Assembly (NCBI GenBank): GCA_029204225.1
Contig: CM055111.1
Coordinates: 2,979,029-3,043,028, forward strand
Source: Diphasiastrum complanatum
Taxonomy: Eukaryota > Streptophyta > Lycopodiopsida > Lycopodiales > Lycopodiaceae
Reading direction: 5' to 3'
DNA length: 64,000 nt
The notes under the pieces are model-generated. The model searched no databases, was not told the DNA's origin, and was given only the letters and a program-made list of their open reading frames with translations. A program made the position numbers and the translations under genes. Below, in pieces: positions 23,715-36,129 of the stretch. How positions within the stretch are numbered: the stretch's first letter is position 1; every line of letters begins with the position of its first letter.

Positions 23715-26660
23715 TTGCATATGATAGTATACCCACAAGCACGCATTCTATATTGTTTGTCAAATCGTGATTGCTTCAAATCTATGCAAACTCACCCCAG
23801 AATTTTAGAAAATCCCACCGTCGCACCGCCAATTTTTGACCGCCATTTTTTTCGATTTTCGATTTCTTCGATTTTCGATTTATTTGATTTTTATTACTCA
23901 ATGGACATCGCCATTTTTTCTCAAATCAGCATTTCTTATTTTTTTGAGTTTCTCAGAAAATTTTTGAGTTTTCTGAATTTTTTGAGTTTATCCATTTTTT
24001 TGAATTTTCTAAAAAAAACTTGTGTCCGATGATTGCATCTGACAAACTGCACAAAATGACTTTCTTTGACAATTGCATCCGAAGACCTACCAAAAAAACC
24101 TTCTTTGATGTTTGCATTCGACGAGTCTAATTTTTTCGAGTTTCTCAACTTCCGAATTTTTTGTGATTTTTTAATTTTTCGAGTTTCTAAATAGATTTTT
24201 TCCATCCGACGTTGCATTGCCGCTAGTGGCCATCTTCTCGCTTTTATGCTCCAGAAATTCGGTTATAACAGTGAATCTTCCAGTTCGTTCTGTTTTTTAT
24301 TGTCTGTTCCATGTCTTGCCATGATCTTTTTCCAAGCACACACATTCAATCGTGTCTTTGCATTCCGATTTGCTTCAGAACACCACCGACAGATGTTCAA
24401 GAAAACCACTGACACACTGCTCCCAAATGTTTCTTGAAACCACACACGTTCCCATTACAGTCCATTTTCTGAGGGAGAACTGACGAGCTATTCTCTCTAG
24501 AGCCGACGAATCCATCCCCCAGTGCATCCCAAAATTCCATCCGACAAAGCATTTTCATTTCAATTTGCATCCGACACCCTTCATCTGCATTTGCATCCGC
24601 TGCCCTCATCTGTAGATTGCGTCCGACGTCTATCTCCAATGTTTCTAACACTCATCTCCATTTGCATCTATCGTCCTGATCTTCAAATTGTATCCCACGT
24701 CTTTTCTAATTTTTTGAGTTTTTCAAAAATTGGATTTTTAGATCCCTTGTAATTTTTTTTTCGATCCCTTGTAATTTTTTCATAATTTCAATTTTTCAAT
24801 ACTTGACTCTAATTTTTCAAAAAAATTTGAGTTTTCCAAGTTTTTTGGATTTTTTTTTGATATCTTAACATTTTTGGAGTTTTTCAAGTTTTTTCAAAGT
24901 CTTTTTGAGGTGTTTCTAGTGTTTTTTCAAAATCGTACATTGATCCATCCTCTGTAATTTTTCCATCCAATATATTTTTTCACCGCAGTTTTTGCATCCG
25001 TCGCCTTTCCAGTTCCATCCTCCGTATTTTGAATTTTTTCGAGTTTTTCAGATTTTTGATATTTTTTCAAATTTTTTCAAGTATTTAACTCTTTCGAGAG
25101 TTCTGAGTTTTGAAGTTTTTTGAGTTCTTTCGAAATTTATAAAATTTTTGAGTTTTTCCGACTTTTCAATTTTTTCCGAGTTCCTTTCAAGTTTTTTGAG
25201 GTTCTTCGAGTTGTATCAAGATTTTCGAGTTTCTGCGTTTTTTTTAGTTTCTTTCGATTTTTTTGATGTTTTCGATTTTTCACATTTTTCAATTTTTTCG
25301 ATACCTTATGATTGTTTCGATATTTGACTTTTTTCAATCCCTTGTCATTTTTTCCATACTTAAGATTTTTTCGATACGCGACTCGATGTTTGCCAGAATT
25401 TTTCGATACTATTTCGACTCGAACAATCCGAGATGTTTTCAATATCTGCAATCAGATTTTTTCGATACTTTATCAACTTGATTTTTTCGAGTTTTTTTCG
25501 AGTCACTGTAAATTTTTCGATACTTGATATTTTTTATCCTCTATACATTTTTCGATACTTATCAAATTTTCAATCCTAGATTTTTTCGAGCTCTTATTTT
25601 TTTGAGCCTCTGTTTTTCAAGTCATTAATTTTTTGATCTATTACTATTTCGAGCCTAAATTTTTTCGATTGATTATTTTTTATAATAGATGTTTTGAGCC
25701 CTGATTTTTCAAATGTTGTTTTCGAGTTTATTTTTTTTGAGTTTTGATTTTTTGAATTCTCTTTTTTCGAATTCTCATTTTTCGAGTTTTTATTTTCGAG
25801 TTTTGTTTTTCGAGTTTCATGTTTCGAATTTCATTTTTCGAATTTTATTTTTCGATTCTAATTTTATTTGTCTCTTATTTTTTGATCCCTTGTAAATTTT
25901 TGGATACCTTATACTTTTTTTTATCCACTGTCTTATCGATCCAATCTATTTTTTTTTTCCGATCCAGTTCCATCCGATGTCCATTGCATCCACCAACCTC
26001 CATCCGACGCCCTCCACCTTCATTTGCATCCGACACCCTTCCTTATCAGTTCCATCGATGCCCATTGCATTCGCCAACCATTTGCATCCGCTAGTGCCTT
26101 CGAAATTCCATCCGTCAGTGCCTTCCAACCATTGCATCTGATACCCTCTACCTTCATCTACATCCGACACATTTGCATCCACTACTGCATTTTGCTACAT
26201 CTGTCCCTGCATTCCCTTTGCATTGCACAGTTGACATTCAACGAGCTTCAGAATACATCCGATGAGTTATCAGAGTTCTTCACCATTGTTCAGATTTTTA
26301 TGGTTGATTTGACATATCAATTATATTCTATCAGTTCAATCATATTTGAAAAACAATCAATATAGAATCCCATATTGCTAATCTGATTCTGGTATACGAT
26401 TCAGTCAAAGACAAAATAGTCGAAGACATGTCCATTCATGACCAAGTACATTCGAGACTGTAATCAACAGAAGATTCGACAGGTCTCTAAACTGTTATTA
26501 AAGTTACATCCGACCAGTCCATCTGAGAGTTCTTATATTTTATATCTGACTCCTCAATCTCTCATCACATCTGATTTTATGTCCAATGCTTGACTATTTT
26601 ATATTGACTAAAATACATCCGATGCTATATATGATAGTTCGTATACTTCCAAAATCCACT
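23715..26660 (+). repeat. T-run/CGA and CATCCGA repeat R, copy 1
   Basis: A long, strongly T-rich block. Many runs of 4-8 T are followed by CGA (as in TTTTTTCGAGTTTT, mainly 24680-25900). The motif CATCCGA occurs at least 11 times, with many one-base variants, between 24060 and 26650. The segment 23740-23850 matches 28625-28740, and 24010-24640 matches 45180-45900 in reverse. No frame is convincing; the Phe/Ser-rich or Lys-rich frames reflect composition. I do not recognise this family. Confidence 0.75.
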
Positions 26661-28360
26661 GAATGTTAAAACCAAGGCTCTTTAACCGAGACTTCCATTT
26701 GAATGTTTTGAACCAACTCTCTTCCACCGAACTCTTCAACTGAATCTTCACTAATGAACTCAAACCGAGTCTCCTCGACCGAGGGGTTCAACCGAAGTTT
26801 TTCACCATAGGCACTATAGCATCCACTCTCTGATGCATGAATTTTTTGTTTGATAAGCACTTCGCATTTATCAACTCTCTGTAAATGGCAAGTCATACTT
26901 GTAGAATAGCTCAAGAATAATTTTTTTTATTTATCTATCCATCTCACCATTCATCTCTTTCCAGACTCTGTTAGTCTTACCAAGGCAGCTAAAAGGTCAT
27001 TATAGTGTCTTGCGGAGACCAACTACCACCTACATTGGTTGGTCAGCTAGAAAGAATATTTAAGAAAGTAGGTGAAGCTGCAAGAAAAGATAATACAAAA
27101 TAAATAAATAAAAATCAAAGAGTTGAGAAGGTCAATACACAAAAAAAGATTGAGAAGCAAACAAAGATCTTGGCCGAGTCTCAACAAATAATGGATCAAA
27201 GGAAAAGATAAAGACGATAGTGGACCTGTAGGACAAAGTGAGCTCCATACCAAGTAATTGGCAATCAAAGTTCGACACTACAAAGATCTCAAGCTGCAAC
27301 TATAATATTGTCATTTTCTTCACCTTCCACCAAACCCCTCATCATGTTTTCCTACCATCATCAACCCATTTGTCCAATCTGTTTCTACCACCAATTTCAT
27401 AACCTCCTTGAAGACTGATAACCCAAGGTTTGTGCAACCTACCAATTGAAGGTTCTCCACTTCTCGTCGAAACAAGAGTGTCAATGAGGCTGGGACTTCG
27501 ATTGGAAGAAGAACTGAGAAACACCCAGAAGCATAAAGGACAATACAAAGAGTGCCAAGGCAATTGATGAATACTTGACAAGATCTACAAGAAAATTGTC
27601 CGAGAAATCCAAAAAGAAGATCCAAAGGCAATTTTCAGAAGACAATATATTCAGATGATCGAGAGCTGGTATACAAACAAGCTTATACCAATGATTAGAC
27701 ATTATCTGGAACCTATTATGTTGGGCATAAGAAATGAGATTCATCACATTCGAAACCATCGAAAAGGAGATAAGCTACGAGAAGTCTCTTGATAAAAAGA
27801 AAGCTGAAAAGAACAAGCAAGAGACTCTCAATTATGCAGGGCTATCCTAATAATCTGTTGCAACTTTGAAGTGTTGCCGAGAAGCGCGACGATATCAACC
27901 AATAAGTTCTTGGTTTTACGTAGGCAAAGAACATCAAAATTATTAGAAACGTTTGAATAGTTCGCTCTCTCTCTCTCGAGCCTGCGAGCTTGAACACTCC
28001 TGAACATTCTAGCTCACTTCTTAGAGTTGTTTTAGAGATTGCTATTGCGCAATGCTCATCAACATTGCGCATTAATTCAAACTTTCATTTTTAGCCGCTC
28101 AGAGATAGCATAGAGTACACAGCTTCAATCCACAACTTATTGTACTCATTTACTTCTATTTTGTTTTGAATCAATACTATTCTTTATTGCGTTCAATTTC
28201 GTCTCAGAATGTATGCGTTTCTGTATTTCTTTCCGACTAATTCACGAACAATTCACGACTAATTATTTGTCTGATAATTTTCGATGTTTAATTGTTTGAC
28301 TATGTAATCACTATAGCTGACGATTTCAAGGTTAGTTACTATAAGTTCAAACGTGATTTC
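26661..28360. other. Non-coding DNA with short CCGA-rich repeats
   Basis: At 26670-26810 words such as aaccgagtctcc and tcgaccgaggggttcaaccgaag recur, similar in flavour to the minisatellite at 55400-55860. The rest (27000-28360) has only short chance frames, including an Arg/Lys-rich plus-strand stretch near 27530-27640 that I cannot assign. Confidence 0.35.
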
Positions 28361-28614
28361 TATCATTATTGTCTTGTTTGAAATTGATAAGCATAGTCAT
28401 GCATTGGAAAGATGAAGATAGTTTATTCCGCCATGCACAAAAGGTTTTCTTTCTAGACACACGAATTATTTTCATTCATTTCTTTTCCCTATCTTCTGCA
28501 TACCACTTTCCGACATCTTCTTGCATTTCGATCCATAGAACTCGTTTTACTAGTCCATCTTTCAACTCTATTCATTTTCATTTGTGTTGCTTGCTATCCT
28601 CAATTCCTATTCCT

Positions 28615-28905
28615 CACAAGCACGCATTCTATATTATTTGTCAGATCGTGATTGCTTCAAATCTGTGCGAACTCACCCCAAAATTTCAAAAAATTCCACC
28701 GTCGCACTGCCAATTTTCGACCGCCATTTTTCTCGATTTTCAATTTTTTTGATTTTCGATTTCTTCAATTTATTCGATTTTTCAAGTTTCTCAAATTTTT
28801 TCGAATTGCCTCAGTTTCCATCTGTCGTGCATCCGCCAAACACTTCAAACAAAAAAATTCAAAATTAATCTGACGATCCCATCCGACGATTCCATCTGAA
28901 GATTG
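28615..28905 (+). repeat. Repeat R, copy 2 (partial)
   Basis: It matches 23735-23880 closely (acaagcacgcattctatatt, the cgtgattgcttcaaatc block, the caccgtcgca block) and ends with CATCCGACGAT-type motifs at 28878-28900. It is shorter than copy 1. Confidence 0.75.
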
Positions 28906-28906
28906 C

Positions 28907-29029
28907 ACAATAAATCAATAAAGATTACTTATTTGCATTCACAAAATGATTTTATATGTTACATCATCACCAACAACAATAAATCAATAAAGATTACTTA
29001 TTTGCATTCACAAAATCATTTTATATGTT
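28907..29029. repeat. Tandem duplication, 54-bp unit with 69-bp period
   Basis: The 54 bases at 28907-28960 recur at 28976-29029 with one difference. The 15-base linker between them is not repeated after the second copy. Confidence 0.9.
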
Positions 29030-31250
29030 TTTTCTATCATTGTTGTATCTCTACTCATGCACACACATTGAATCAGAGTTCAACCCTTGAGATAAGGAAA
29101 AGAAAGGCTAATCATTTTTATAGTTCCAAGACAACTAGGACTTGAAAATAGCTTATTTTCTTGCATCCAATATTAGACAATCACACTTTTTATTCAAAGC
29201 AATGACTTTGTGGTATACCATAATGTTCTTGTTTTGCTTGGGGTGGGGGTGGGGGTTTGAGAACCCATAAATCTCTTGAGGAGGACTTATGTTCCAACTT
29301 TCTTCTATGATCTAACCTTGCACCAAGTATATCAAAAAAGAGAGGTGGGTATTCTTAGAGATAGACTAGCCAAAGCTGGCGATGGATATGAAAATATTAG
29401 TGAAAATAATAATGGGAATGTATTAGTGAAAGTATTTTCTACCACCCACGTAAGTGGTGGATTACTCTTGATAATACCAATGGTATCCTAGAGGGAGATA
29501 AGTACACAAATGTACAAAATGAATTAGAAAAGAGAATTAGTTACTAGAAGGAGATTCAAGATGGGGGCACATAGAAGCATGAAGATGTAAACCATCCAGA
29601 TTGTCAAAGATTTTGTGATGCAACTCTATCGTGTTGTGCACAACTTGATGTATGCAAAAGTGCCAAATCACGTGCATATAGTTTTGAGACTCATGTTGAC
29701 TTCAATGGTGGAAAATTTGAAATTAATGCAAGGAAAGACAAGATGTTCATCTCGTCATTAAGTTTACTCTTTGTGTATAATATAAAAAATTCAACTAGTT
29801 TAGTTGAGTTATTTTGACAATTTTGATGTCGACTTGGAATTTCAATTTAGAGATAGATTTTTTATGTCAATAAAGACCTAAACATCGTTTGTACATATGT
29901 TGATAAGGTCGGATTTAGACCTATTCTAATTGGCTAATATAGATACATTGCATTTAGTCACTAAAAACTAAGTTTTGGTGAAGTACCTAGAAGTTGTTAT
30001 TTTAGGGCAAGTTTAGGGCGTGTGGCCAAGTGACATTATGGCTGTTATAAATAGTTGTACTAGTGTACAAATATGTCATAGTAAAAAAAAATTTATTACA
30101 ATTCACAAAATTGCTAATAAAAATATTTATTAGATTATTATCTATTTACTCAAATATGTATATAAGAAAAATTTAAAAATTGAAAACATTATTAAATTAG
30201 GATTCTAAAAAATATATGTAGATTTTATTCTTGAAAAACACTTGATTTGTAATATCTCAATAATCTCAATAATTCTAAACTTAAGTTGTTAGTTACAAAT
30301 TTTGAAATCTAGATATTTGCAATATTAAATGATTGGTAATATCTAGATTACTATTTAGACTAAACAAAATAATTGAATTGTAATTTTTAAAAGATGACTC
30401 TTATTTGAAAAAATCAAATAGAAATATTTGTATTAAAATTTTCAAACATTTTATTCTAAATACATAAGACTTTATGATTTGGCTATTTTTTTAAAAAAAC
30501 TTTGAAAGAGTATCATTCGCAAAAGTATTGTCTCAAGCACTATCAGCGATTATCATTTCCAAAAATAATATCTTAAATATTGTGCACTATTTTTGTAGTC
30601 TCTTGATGTGAGCTTGCCCGTATCAACATGGAGGAAATCGGTATCCTTATCAAGGGTGTCAATAAGGAAGTGATTGATATCTTTGATGGAATAGTAAGGG
30701 GTGGAGGATGAGGGACTCTGAGATTCAGAAGTTGCGGCCTCTTCCTCGTCTAGGATCTGAACTAACAAGAAAAATACAACTCATGTTTGGTATTCAAGAA
30801 AACATTTTCTTTTGCAAAGATTACACATTGTAGAACTTCTAAACTTCTCAAATAGCCTAGTGTACATCTTGTCCAATCTCTACTTAAACTGTAGAAAACA
30901 TGGACAAGGTCATTAAAGTGCAATAAAGAGATAGAACCTATACAGATAATAGAGATAGTGACTATTTATTTATTAAAGTACTCTAAATCTTTGGTTATTT
31001 CAAATTCTGTAAAAAATGCCATTAGGGGGCTCTCGTGGTCAATACGAGACAAAGAGACCATCTTTGGCAAATATCGGTTGTCTACGCGAGAGAGATACAA
31101 TGCCAAGATGTCGTTGGTCTAAATGCACACAGAAGCGATTAATGGGATGCTGCTAACTACCAGCAAGAACAGTTTGAAAAGATTGTAGATGCCAAACAGA
31201 ATCAGAGCTCATACGTTCTCACCATAGGATTGTTAAAGTAATTGCATACT
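29030..31250. other. AT-rich DNA with a small Cys-rich open stretch
   Basis: Mostly AT-rich and featureless. An open stretch of about 80 codons on the plus strand (about 29577-29817) reads HEDVNHPDCQRFCD and SFETHVDFNGGKFEI, with five cysteines. It looks more protein-like than its surroundings, but it has no good start and I recognise no family. It could be an exon scrap of a host gene or of a transposon. Confidence 0.35.
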
Positions 31251-31254
31251 CAGA

Positions 31255-32383
31255 CATATGTGAATACAGTCCATCGAAGAGATTTGATAAGGTGCGAAAC
31301 TATTTTAATTAGTTTCAGTATGAAGTTCAATGCAGAATTTTAAAGTGATAGTGTAGTATGATAATGCTTCTTCCTCAGGCGTTAAAGACAGTTGTCGGCT
31401 AATCAAATTCTGAGGAGTCGAAGATTCGTGATCTAATCTGACTGAGTGAACTAGCGAGAACAAGCAATAGGAAAGTGTGATCAAATCACAACATGCATAC
31501 ATCTACGTAAGGCACAGATGAAAAGACTATTGTTTCTATGTTACACATAATGTTTGTCATAAGAGCATTGGCTCAGTATGGAGCAAGAGCAACGATGGTT
31601 ACAGCGTGAATAGAAACAGTGTAACTTGGATGCTAAATCTTCTGCTCTATTGCATCATCAATAAATGAGAGCTAAAGATGTATTTATAAACAACATTCTT
31701 GTTGTTACAAGAATCGTTAACTAATCTATAATTACAAGACTAGTTTAGTTTAACTATGTACTTGAACGTACTTTACAGATATCTAATGTACAATGACATA
31801 TGTACAAAGTGTACATCAGATAGATGACTCAAAGGTGTTGACGTGGACAAGTTTGTCGCATTCCTCGCATATTTTGGAGGTAGACTGCAGTCATATTTCT
31901 AAAGTATACTTGGGTCACATACTTCGCATATTTTTTGGAAGTAGTTGGAACCGTTATTCGTCAAAATAGTCACATTTCGCATTTTTCGCCTTTTGGAAAA
32001 ATGCGAACTGTGCGACAAATAGTTCGTTTCTACAGACTGTTGCGAAGACAGTTATTTTTGTAGACTAATAGAAAAGACTGATTTGTTGAAGTTGTTGAAG
32101 ATGGACAGATCTTCAATGTTCATCAAATACTTGCCATTCAAATGTAGAACAGAATAGGAATGGTTACCCTTTGATCCTTGGAAGAAGATTAGTCGAAAGG
32201 TAGATGTGGTCGTCCTTCAAGTAGTTCAGCTGTCAGTTCTATGATTTCTACAGGTATCAGATGAGTAGAGATAGAACCTAAAGAGGTTGCATCTGACCCT
32301 AGATCCGTGATCAAAATGTGCAGAAAAAATCTTGAAATAGAAATAGTATCACCAAAGAGAAAACTGTGAGCTTAATATCCAAC
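31255..32383 (-). repeat. LTR-like repeat K1, uninterrupted copy
   Basis: On the minus strand it starts TGTTGGATATTAAGC (32383) and has a clear TATA box (TTTATAAATACATC, about 31690-31675), consistent with an LTR promoter. It aligns with the two parts of K2 at 10085-10979 and 11756-12255. No PPT or primer site abuts it, so it may be a solo LTR. Element C inserted about 95 bp to its right. Confidence 0.55.
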
Positions 32384-32479
32384 ATACATATCGGTTCTCT
32401 ACGCGCCTAGACCTTACCTCTATACCCTCGTGCGCGGAAGCAATATTCCACCACCTGTTTGCTATGGATATGATGAAAC

Positions 32480-33216
32480 TGTTGAATTTCACACGTGTGG
32501 ACTATCCACTACATGTACTTGTGATCTCCTAAGGTGTGTAGATGCACCAAGATCAAGACTAGATTGAGATTCAAGATCAATCTTGAATCCTATGGCAAAA
32601 ACACACTACTACATGCATTCAATCACTTCCAACTCTCACTCACACGTGTGGGAAGTATTAAAAAAATAATCTAAGTAAAAACAAGCTGCTCTCCTTGGGT
32701 AGAGAGAGAAAATGCATCAAGAGCTCTCGGGTAGAGAGAGAAAGCTAGAAATCCAATAACTCACAAAATCCATGAAATCACCAAATCAATTGACTTCAAA
32801 ATGAGGAGTACAATGATACTAGTAGGTCCACGAGCTACCACTATGCTTAACTATGATTGGACCACATTTTGTCACCTCTTGATCCTATTGGATCATTGAT
32901 CTATGCACCTCTTAATTCTATTGGACTATATTCAAGCACACCTCAATTTCCTATTGGACCTCACAAGGTTCCACCTCTATATCCTATTGGACCTCTTGGA
33001 ATTCATCAAACAAAAACTCTACACTTGTCTACATTCTAATTAGCAAGTGTTTAGCCTCTTACTCTATTTTGGCTCAATAGTGGCATTACAAGTGGAAATG
33101 CATAATTTGCCATCTATGCCAAATTTATTCCTATCAACATCCTACACCTAGATGCTTGATGTAAAAAACATAAGACCCCTATATCTAACATAGATAATCT
33201 TTTTCAATTCTTCACA
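32480..33216 (-). repeat. 3' LTR of copia C
   Basis: 737 bp, with TGTTGAATTT at the plus-strand left end and TTCACA at the right. It carries two CACACGTGTG palindromes (32490-32499, 32641-32650) and a GGTAGAGAGAGAAA-type repeat. The plus-strand sequence CTCCTCCTA next to it is the complement of the PPT. Confidence 0.96.
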
Positions 33217-33234
33217 CTCCTCCTAAAAAATTAT

Positions 33235-36129
33235 CTATGAAGATTTGAGCATTGATCTTGATATAACTCCAAGATTAGATCTATGCTTGATGAAAGCACT
33301 TTTGCTCAAAGGCTTGGTGAGTAGATCGTCAATACAAGAGGACGAGTTGACATGCTCCAAATAGATTTCTCCTCCAATAAGCTTTTCTCTCACAAAATGG
33401 TGTGCCACTTCTATGTGCTTGCTTCTTGCATGAAATATGGGATTATTGGCAAGAGCTTGGGCCGAGATGTTATCACACTTGATCATTGGTAGATCATCCT
33501 CCTTGATGCACTTTAGTTCCATTAATAACCTCTTGATCCAAAGCACTTCTTTGGTAGTTGTAGTGAGTGCTTTGTACTCTGCCTCACATGAAGAGAGAGA
33601 TATAATATCTTGCTTTTTGGAAAGCCAAGATATTAGATTGCCTCCAAGAAAGATAGTGTATGCACTAATAGACTTTCGATCCATCTTGTCACTTGCAAAG
33701 TCCGAATCCGAGTAGCCAATAATGGATAGATCTTCACTTTTATAGAGTAGACCATAATCACAAGATGAAGATACATATCTTAGAATCTTCTTGGCCATCT
33801 TCCAATGATGGATCTTATGTTCTTGCATAAATTGACTCAATTTGTGCACACAAAAACTAAGATCGGGCCTAGTAATGGTAAGCCAAATCAAGGAGCCTAC
33901 AAGACTCCTAAAAAGTGTGATGTCCTCAAAGGATCTTTCATCACCTTTGTTAGGATCTTTTACAATTTGCTCCATTGGAGTATCTATGCTCTTAGAATTT
34001 TCCATATGGAATTTTTCCAACATAGAGTGAGCATATCTAGATTGGCATATAAAGACATGATTTTCATAAAAATCAATTTCTAGGCCTAGGATGTAATGTA
34101 TCTCTCCTAGATCTTGCATTTTAAACTCATATCCAAGTGCTAGCTTGGTTTCATCAACTAGCTTGATACGACTTCCACAAAGAATAATGTCATCAACATA
34201 AATTAGAAGAATGACAATTTTGCTATCAACAAACTTTAGATACATGGAAGGATCATAGTCACTAAGAGTAAATCCTAGTGAGATAAGAAAAGAGTTAAGT
34301 CTTGAATACCATGATCTTGGTGCTTGCTTGAGTCCATAAAGACTTTTGAAGAGCAAGCACACTTTGGACTCATCCTTGATGAATCCTTGAGGTTGTTCCA
34401 TATAGATCTCCTCCTCAAGATAACCATTTAGAAAAGCGTTGGATACATCTAATTGGAACACCTTCCACTTGAAAAAACAAGCAAGAGAAATAAGAATTCT
34501 TATTGTCACCATCTTTGCAACGGGTGCAAAGGTCTCCTCATAATCAAGACCATGGATTTGAGCAAATCCTTTGGCACATAATCTTGCTTTATGCTTGTTG
34601 ATGGTGCCATCATGATTTAATTTGATCCGAAATACCCACTTGCAACCAATCACATGCTTGTTGGAAGGAGGATCCACAAGCTCCCAAGTATTGTTGGTGA
34701 TCAATGCATCATACTCTTGCTTCATGGCATCATACCACTCCTTGGTATTGAGTGCCTCTTGTACATTCTTTGGCTCTTCATGAGAGACATAAAAAACATA
34801 ATTAGTGGAATCAAGATCCACTTGTTTGCCTTTGTCAACATATGAGAGCCTCTTAGGCTCGGATCTATCTCTCATGGATCTTCTTGGTGAAAAAATCCGA
34901 GGAGAGTCTTCTTCAAATCTCGACCCCATCACATCATGATTGTCTTCAAAATCAATAATTGATGATGCATCCATATATTTCTTGATCTCGGCCTCTTCAA
35001 ATGATGAGTGTTGATCTTCATGAAAGACAACATCTCTACTTTCAATAACTTGAGAAGTAGAGAGTATAAAGACTCTATAGGCCTTCTTGGTGGATGAGTA
35101 TCCAACCATGATCCCTTTGCATGCACTAGGATCTTCCTTCTTCCTTGTTTCCAAGGGAATATGGACAAAGCATAAGCATCCAAAAACTCTAAGGTGATCA
35201 ACCTTAGGCTTCTTCAAAAATAAGATTTCATATGGTGACTTTTCTCCAAGAGCTATATGTGGGAACCTATTGCAAAGATAATTTGCACAATTAATGGCTT
35301 CTCCCCAAAAATCTTTGGGCAAAGATGCCTCAATTCTCATAGATTTTGCACATTCACATAGAGATCTATTCTTTCTCTCGGCCACTCCATTTTGAGATGG
35401 AGAGTAGGCACAAGAAAACTCTCTTTTAATGCCTTCAAGCTCACAAAAATCTTGAAATTTATTGGAGATATATTCACCACCTCCATCACTTCTAAGAGCT
35501 TTAATCTTGAATGAGAATTGCTTCTCTACATAAGCTTTGAAAATAATGAAATGATCAAACACCATAGATTTTGAAGCAAGAAGATATATCCAAGTGAATC
35601 TTGTGTAATCATCAATGAAAGTAACAAAACAAGTGGCTCCTCCCTTGCTTGTAGTTGATGAAAAATGCACATCCGAGTGGATTAACTCCAAAGGATGCTT
35701 GCTTTTGATAGAAGATCTTGTAAATGGCTTTTTGTGAGATTTAGCAATAGCACAAGCCTCACAAGGCTTGATCTTCTTGGAGAATGACTTTGGCAAGCCA
35801 ATAGCTTTGGATTCTTTGATCATAGAGAGCATGGATTTGTAGTTGGGATGTCCCAACCTCCTATGCCATAATTCCTCCATAGAGAGCTTGTTCACAAGAG
35901 CAACATTACAAGCATTCAAATACTCATTTGGATCTAGTTTATAGATGCCACCAAATCTAGATCCTAATGCAAGTATCTCATCATTCTTCTTGATAGTGCA
36001 AGTATCAACATTGAATTTTACATCAAGGCCATTATCAAGCAATTGGCCAACACTAATAAGATCCTTGGTAAGCTTAGGTACATAAAGAACTCTAGAGAGA
36101 GAAAGAACTTTAGAGGATGCAAGCTTCAA
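33235..36129 (-). CDS. Copia C integrase-RT-RNase H polyprotein, open
   Basis: A single frame of 964 codons. Integrase: zinc-binding H89, H94, C123 and C126, then catalytic D153, D215 and E251, with 35 residues between the last two. RT: motif A D561 (FQLDVSNAFLNG) and YVDD at 644-647. RNase H: SDSD at about 807-810, SSCEAEY at 846-852 and CDN at 885-887. All catalytic residues are present. The annotated start is only the first methionine after an upstream frameshift; in an intact element this frame would be fused to Gag and protease. It makes cDNA from element RNA and inserts it into the genome. The stop is 19 bp from the LTR, which matches normal copia layout. Confidence 0.93.
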   Translation of the reverse strand: MKLASSKVLSLSRVLYVPKLTKDLISVGQLLDNGLDVKFNVDTCTIKKNDEILALGSRFGGIYKLDPNEYLNACNVALVNKLSMEELWHRRLGHPNYKSMLSMIKESKAIGLPKSFSKKIKPCEACAIAKSHKKPFTRSSIKSKHPLELIHSDVHFSSTTSKGGATCFVTFIDDYTRFTWIYLLASKSMVFDHFIIFKAYVEKQFSFKIKALRSDGGGEYISNKFQDFCELEGIKREFSCAYSPSQNGVAERKNRSLCECAKSMRIEASLPKDFWGEAINCANYLCNRFPHIALGEKSPYEILFLKKPKVDHLRVFGCLCFVHIPLETRKKEDPSACKGIMVGYSSTKKAYRVFILSTSQVIESRDVVFHEDQHSSFEEAEIKKYMDASSIIDFEDNHDVMGSRFEEDSPRIFSPRRSMRDRSEPKRLSYVDKGKQVDLDSTNYVFYVSHEEPKNVQEALNTKEWYDAMKQEYDALITNNTWELVDPPSNKHVIGCKWVFRIKLNHDGTINKHKARLCAKGFAQIHGLDYEETFAPVAKMVTIRILISLACFFKWKVFQLDVSNAFLNGYLEEEIYMEQPQGFIKDESKVCLLFKSLYGLKQAPRSWYSRLNSFLISLGFTLSDYDPSMYLKFVDSKIVILLIYVDDIILCGSRIKLVDETKLALGYEFKMQDLGEIHYILGLEIDFYENHVFICQSRYAHSMLEKFHMENSKSIDTPMEQIVKDPNKGDERSFEDITLFRSLVGSLIWLTITRPDLSFCVHKLSQFMQEHKIHHWKMAKKILRYVSSSCDYGLLYKSEDLSIIGYSDSDFASDKMDRKSISAYTIFLGGNLISWLSKKQDIISLSSCEAEYKALTTTTKEVLWIKRLLMELKCIKEDDLPMIKCDNISAQALANNPIFHARSKHIEVAHHFVREKLIGGEIYLEHVNSSSCIDDLLTKPLSKSAFIKHRSNLGVISRSMLKSS

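Noticed and set aside
27530-27640. Lys/Arg-rich plus-strand stretch as a Gag fragment
   Set aside because: The open stretch is too short and has no zinc knuckle, primer site or LTR nearby.
28907-29029. Small secreted peptide from the tandem duplication
   Set aside because: The frame covers both repeat copies only by chance. The composition is AT-driven and there is no start context or family.
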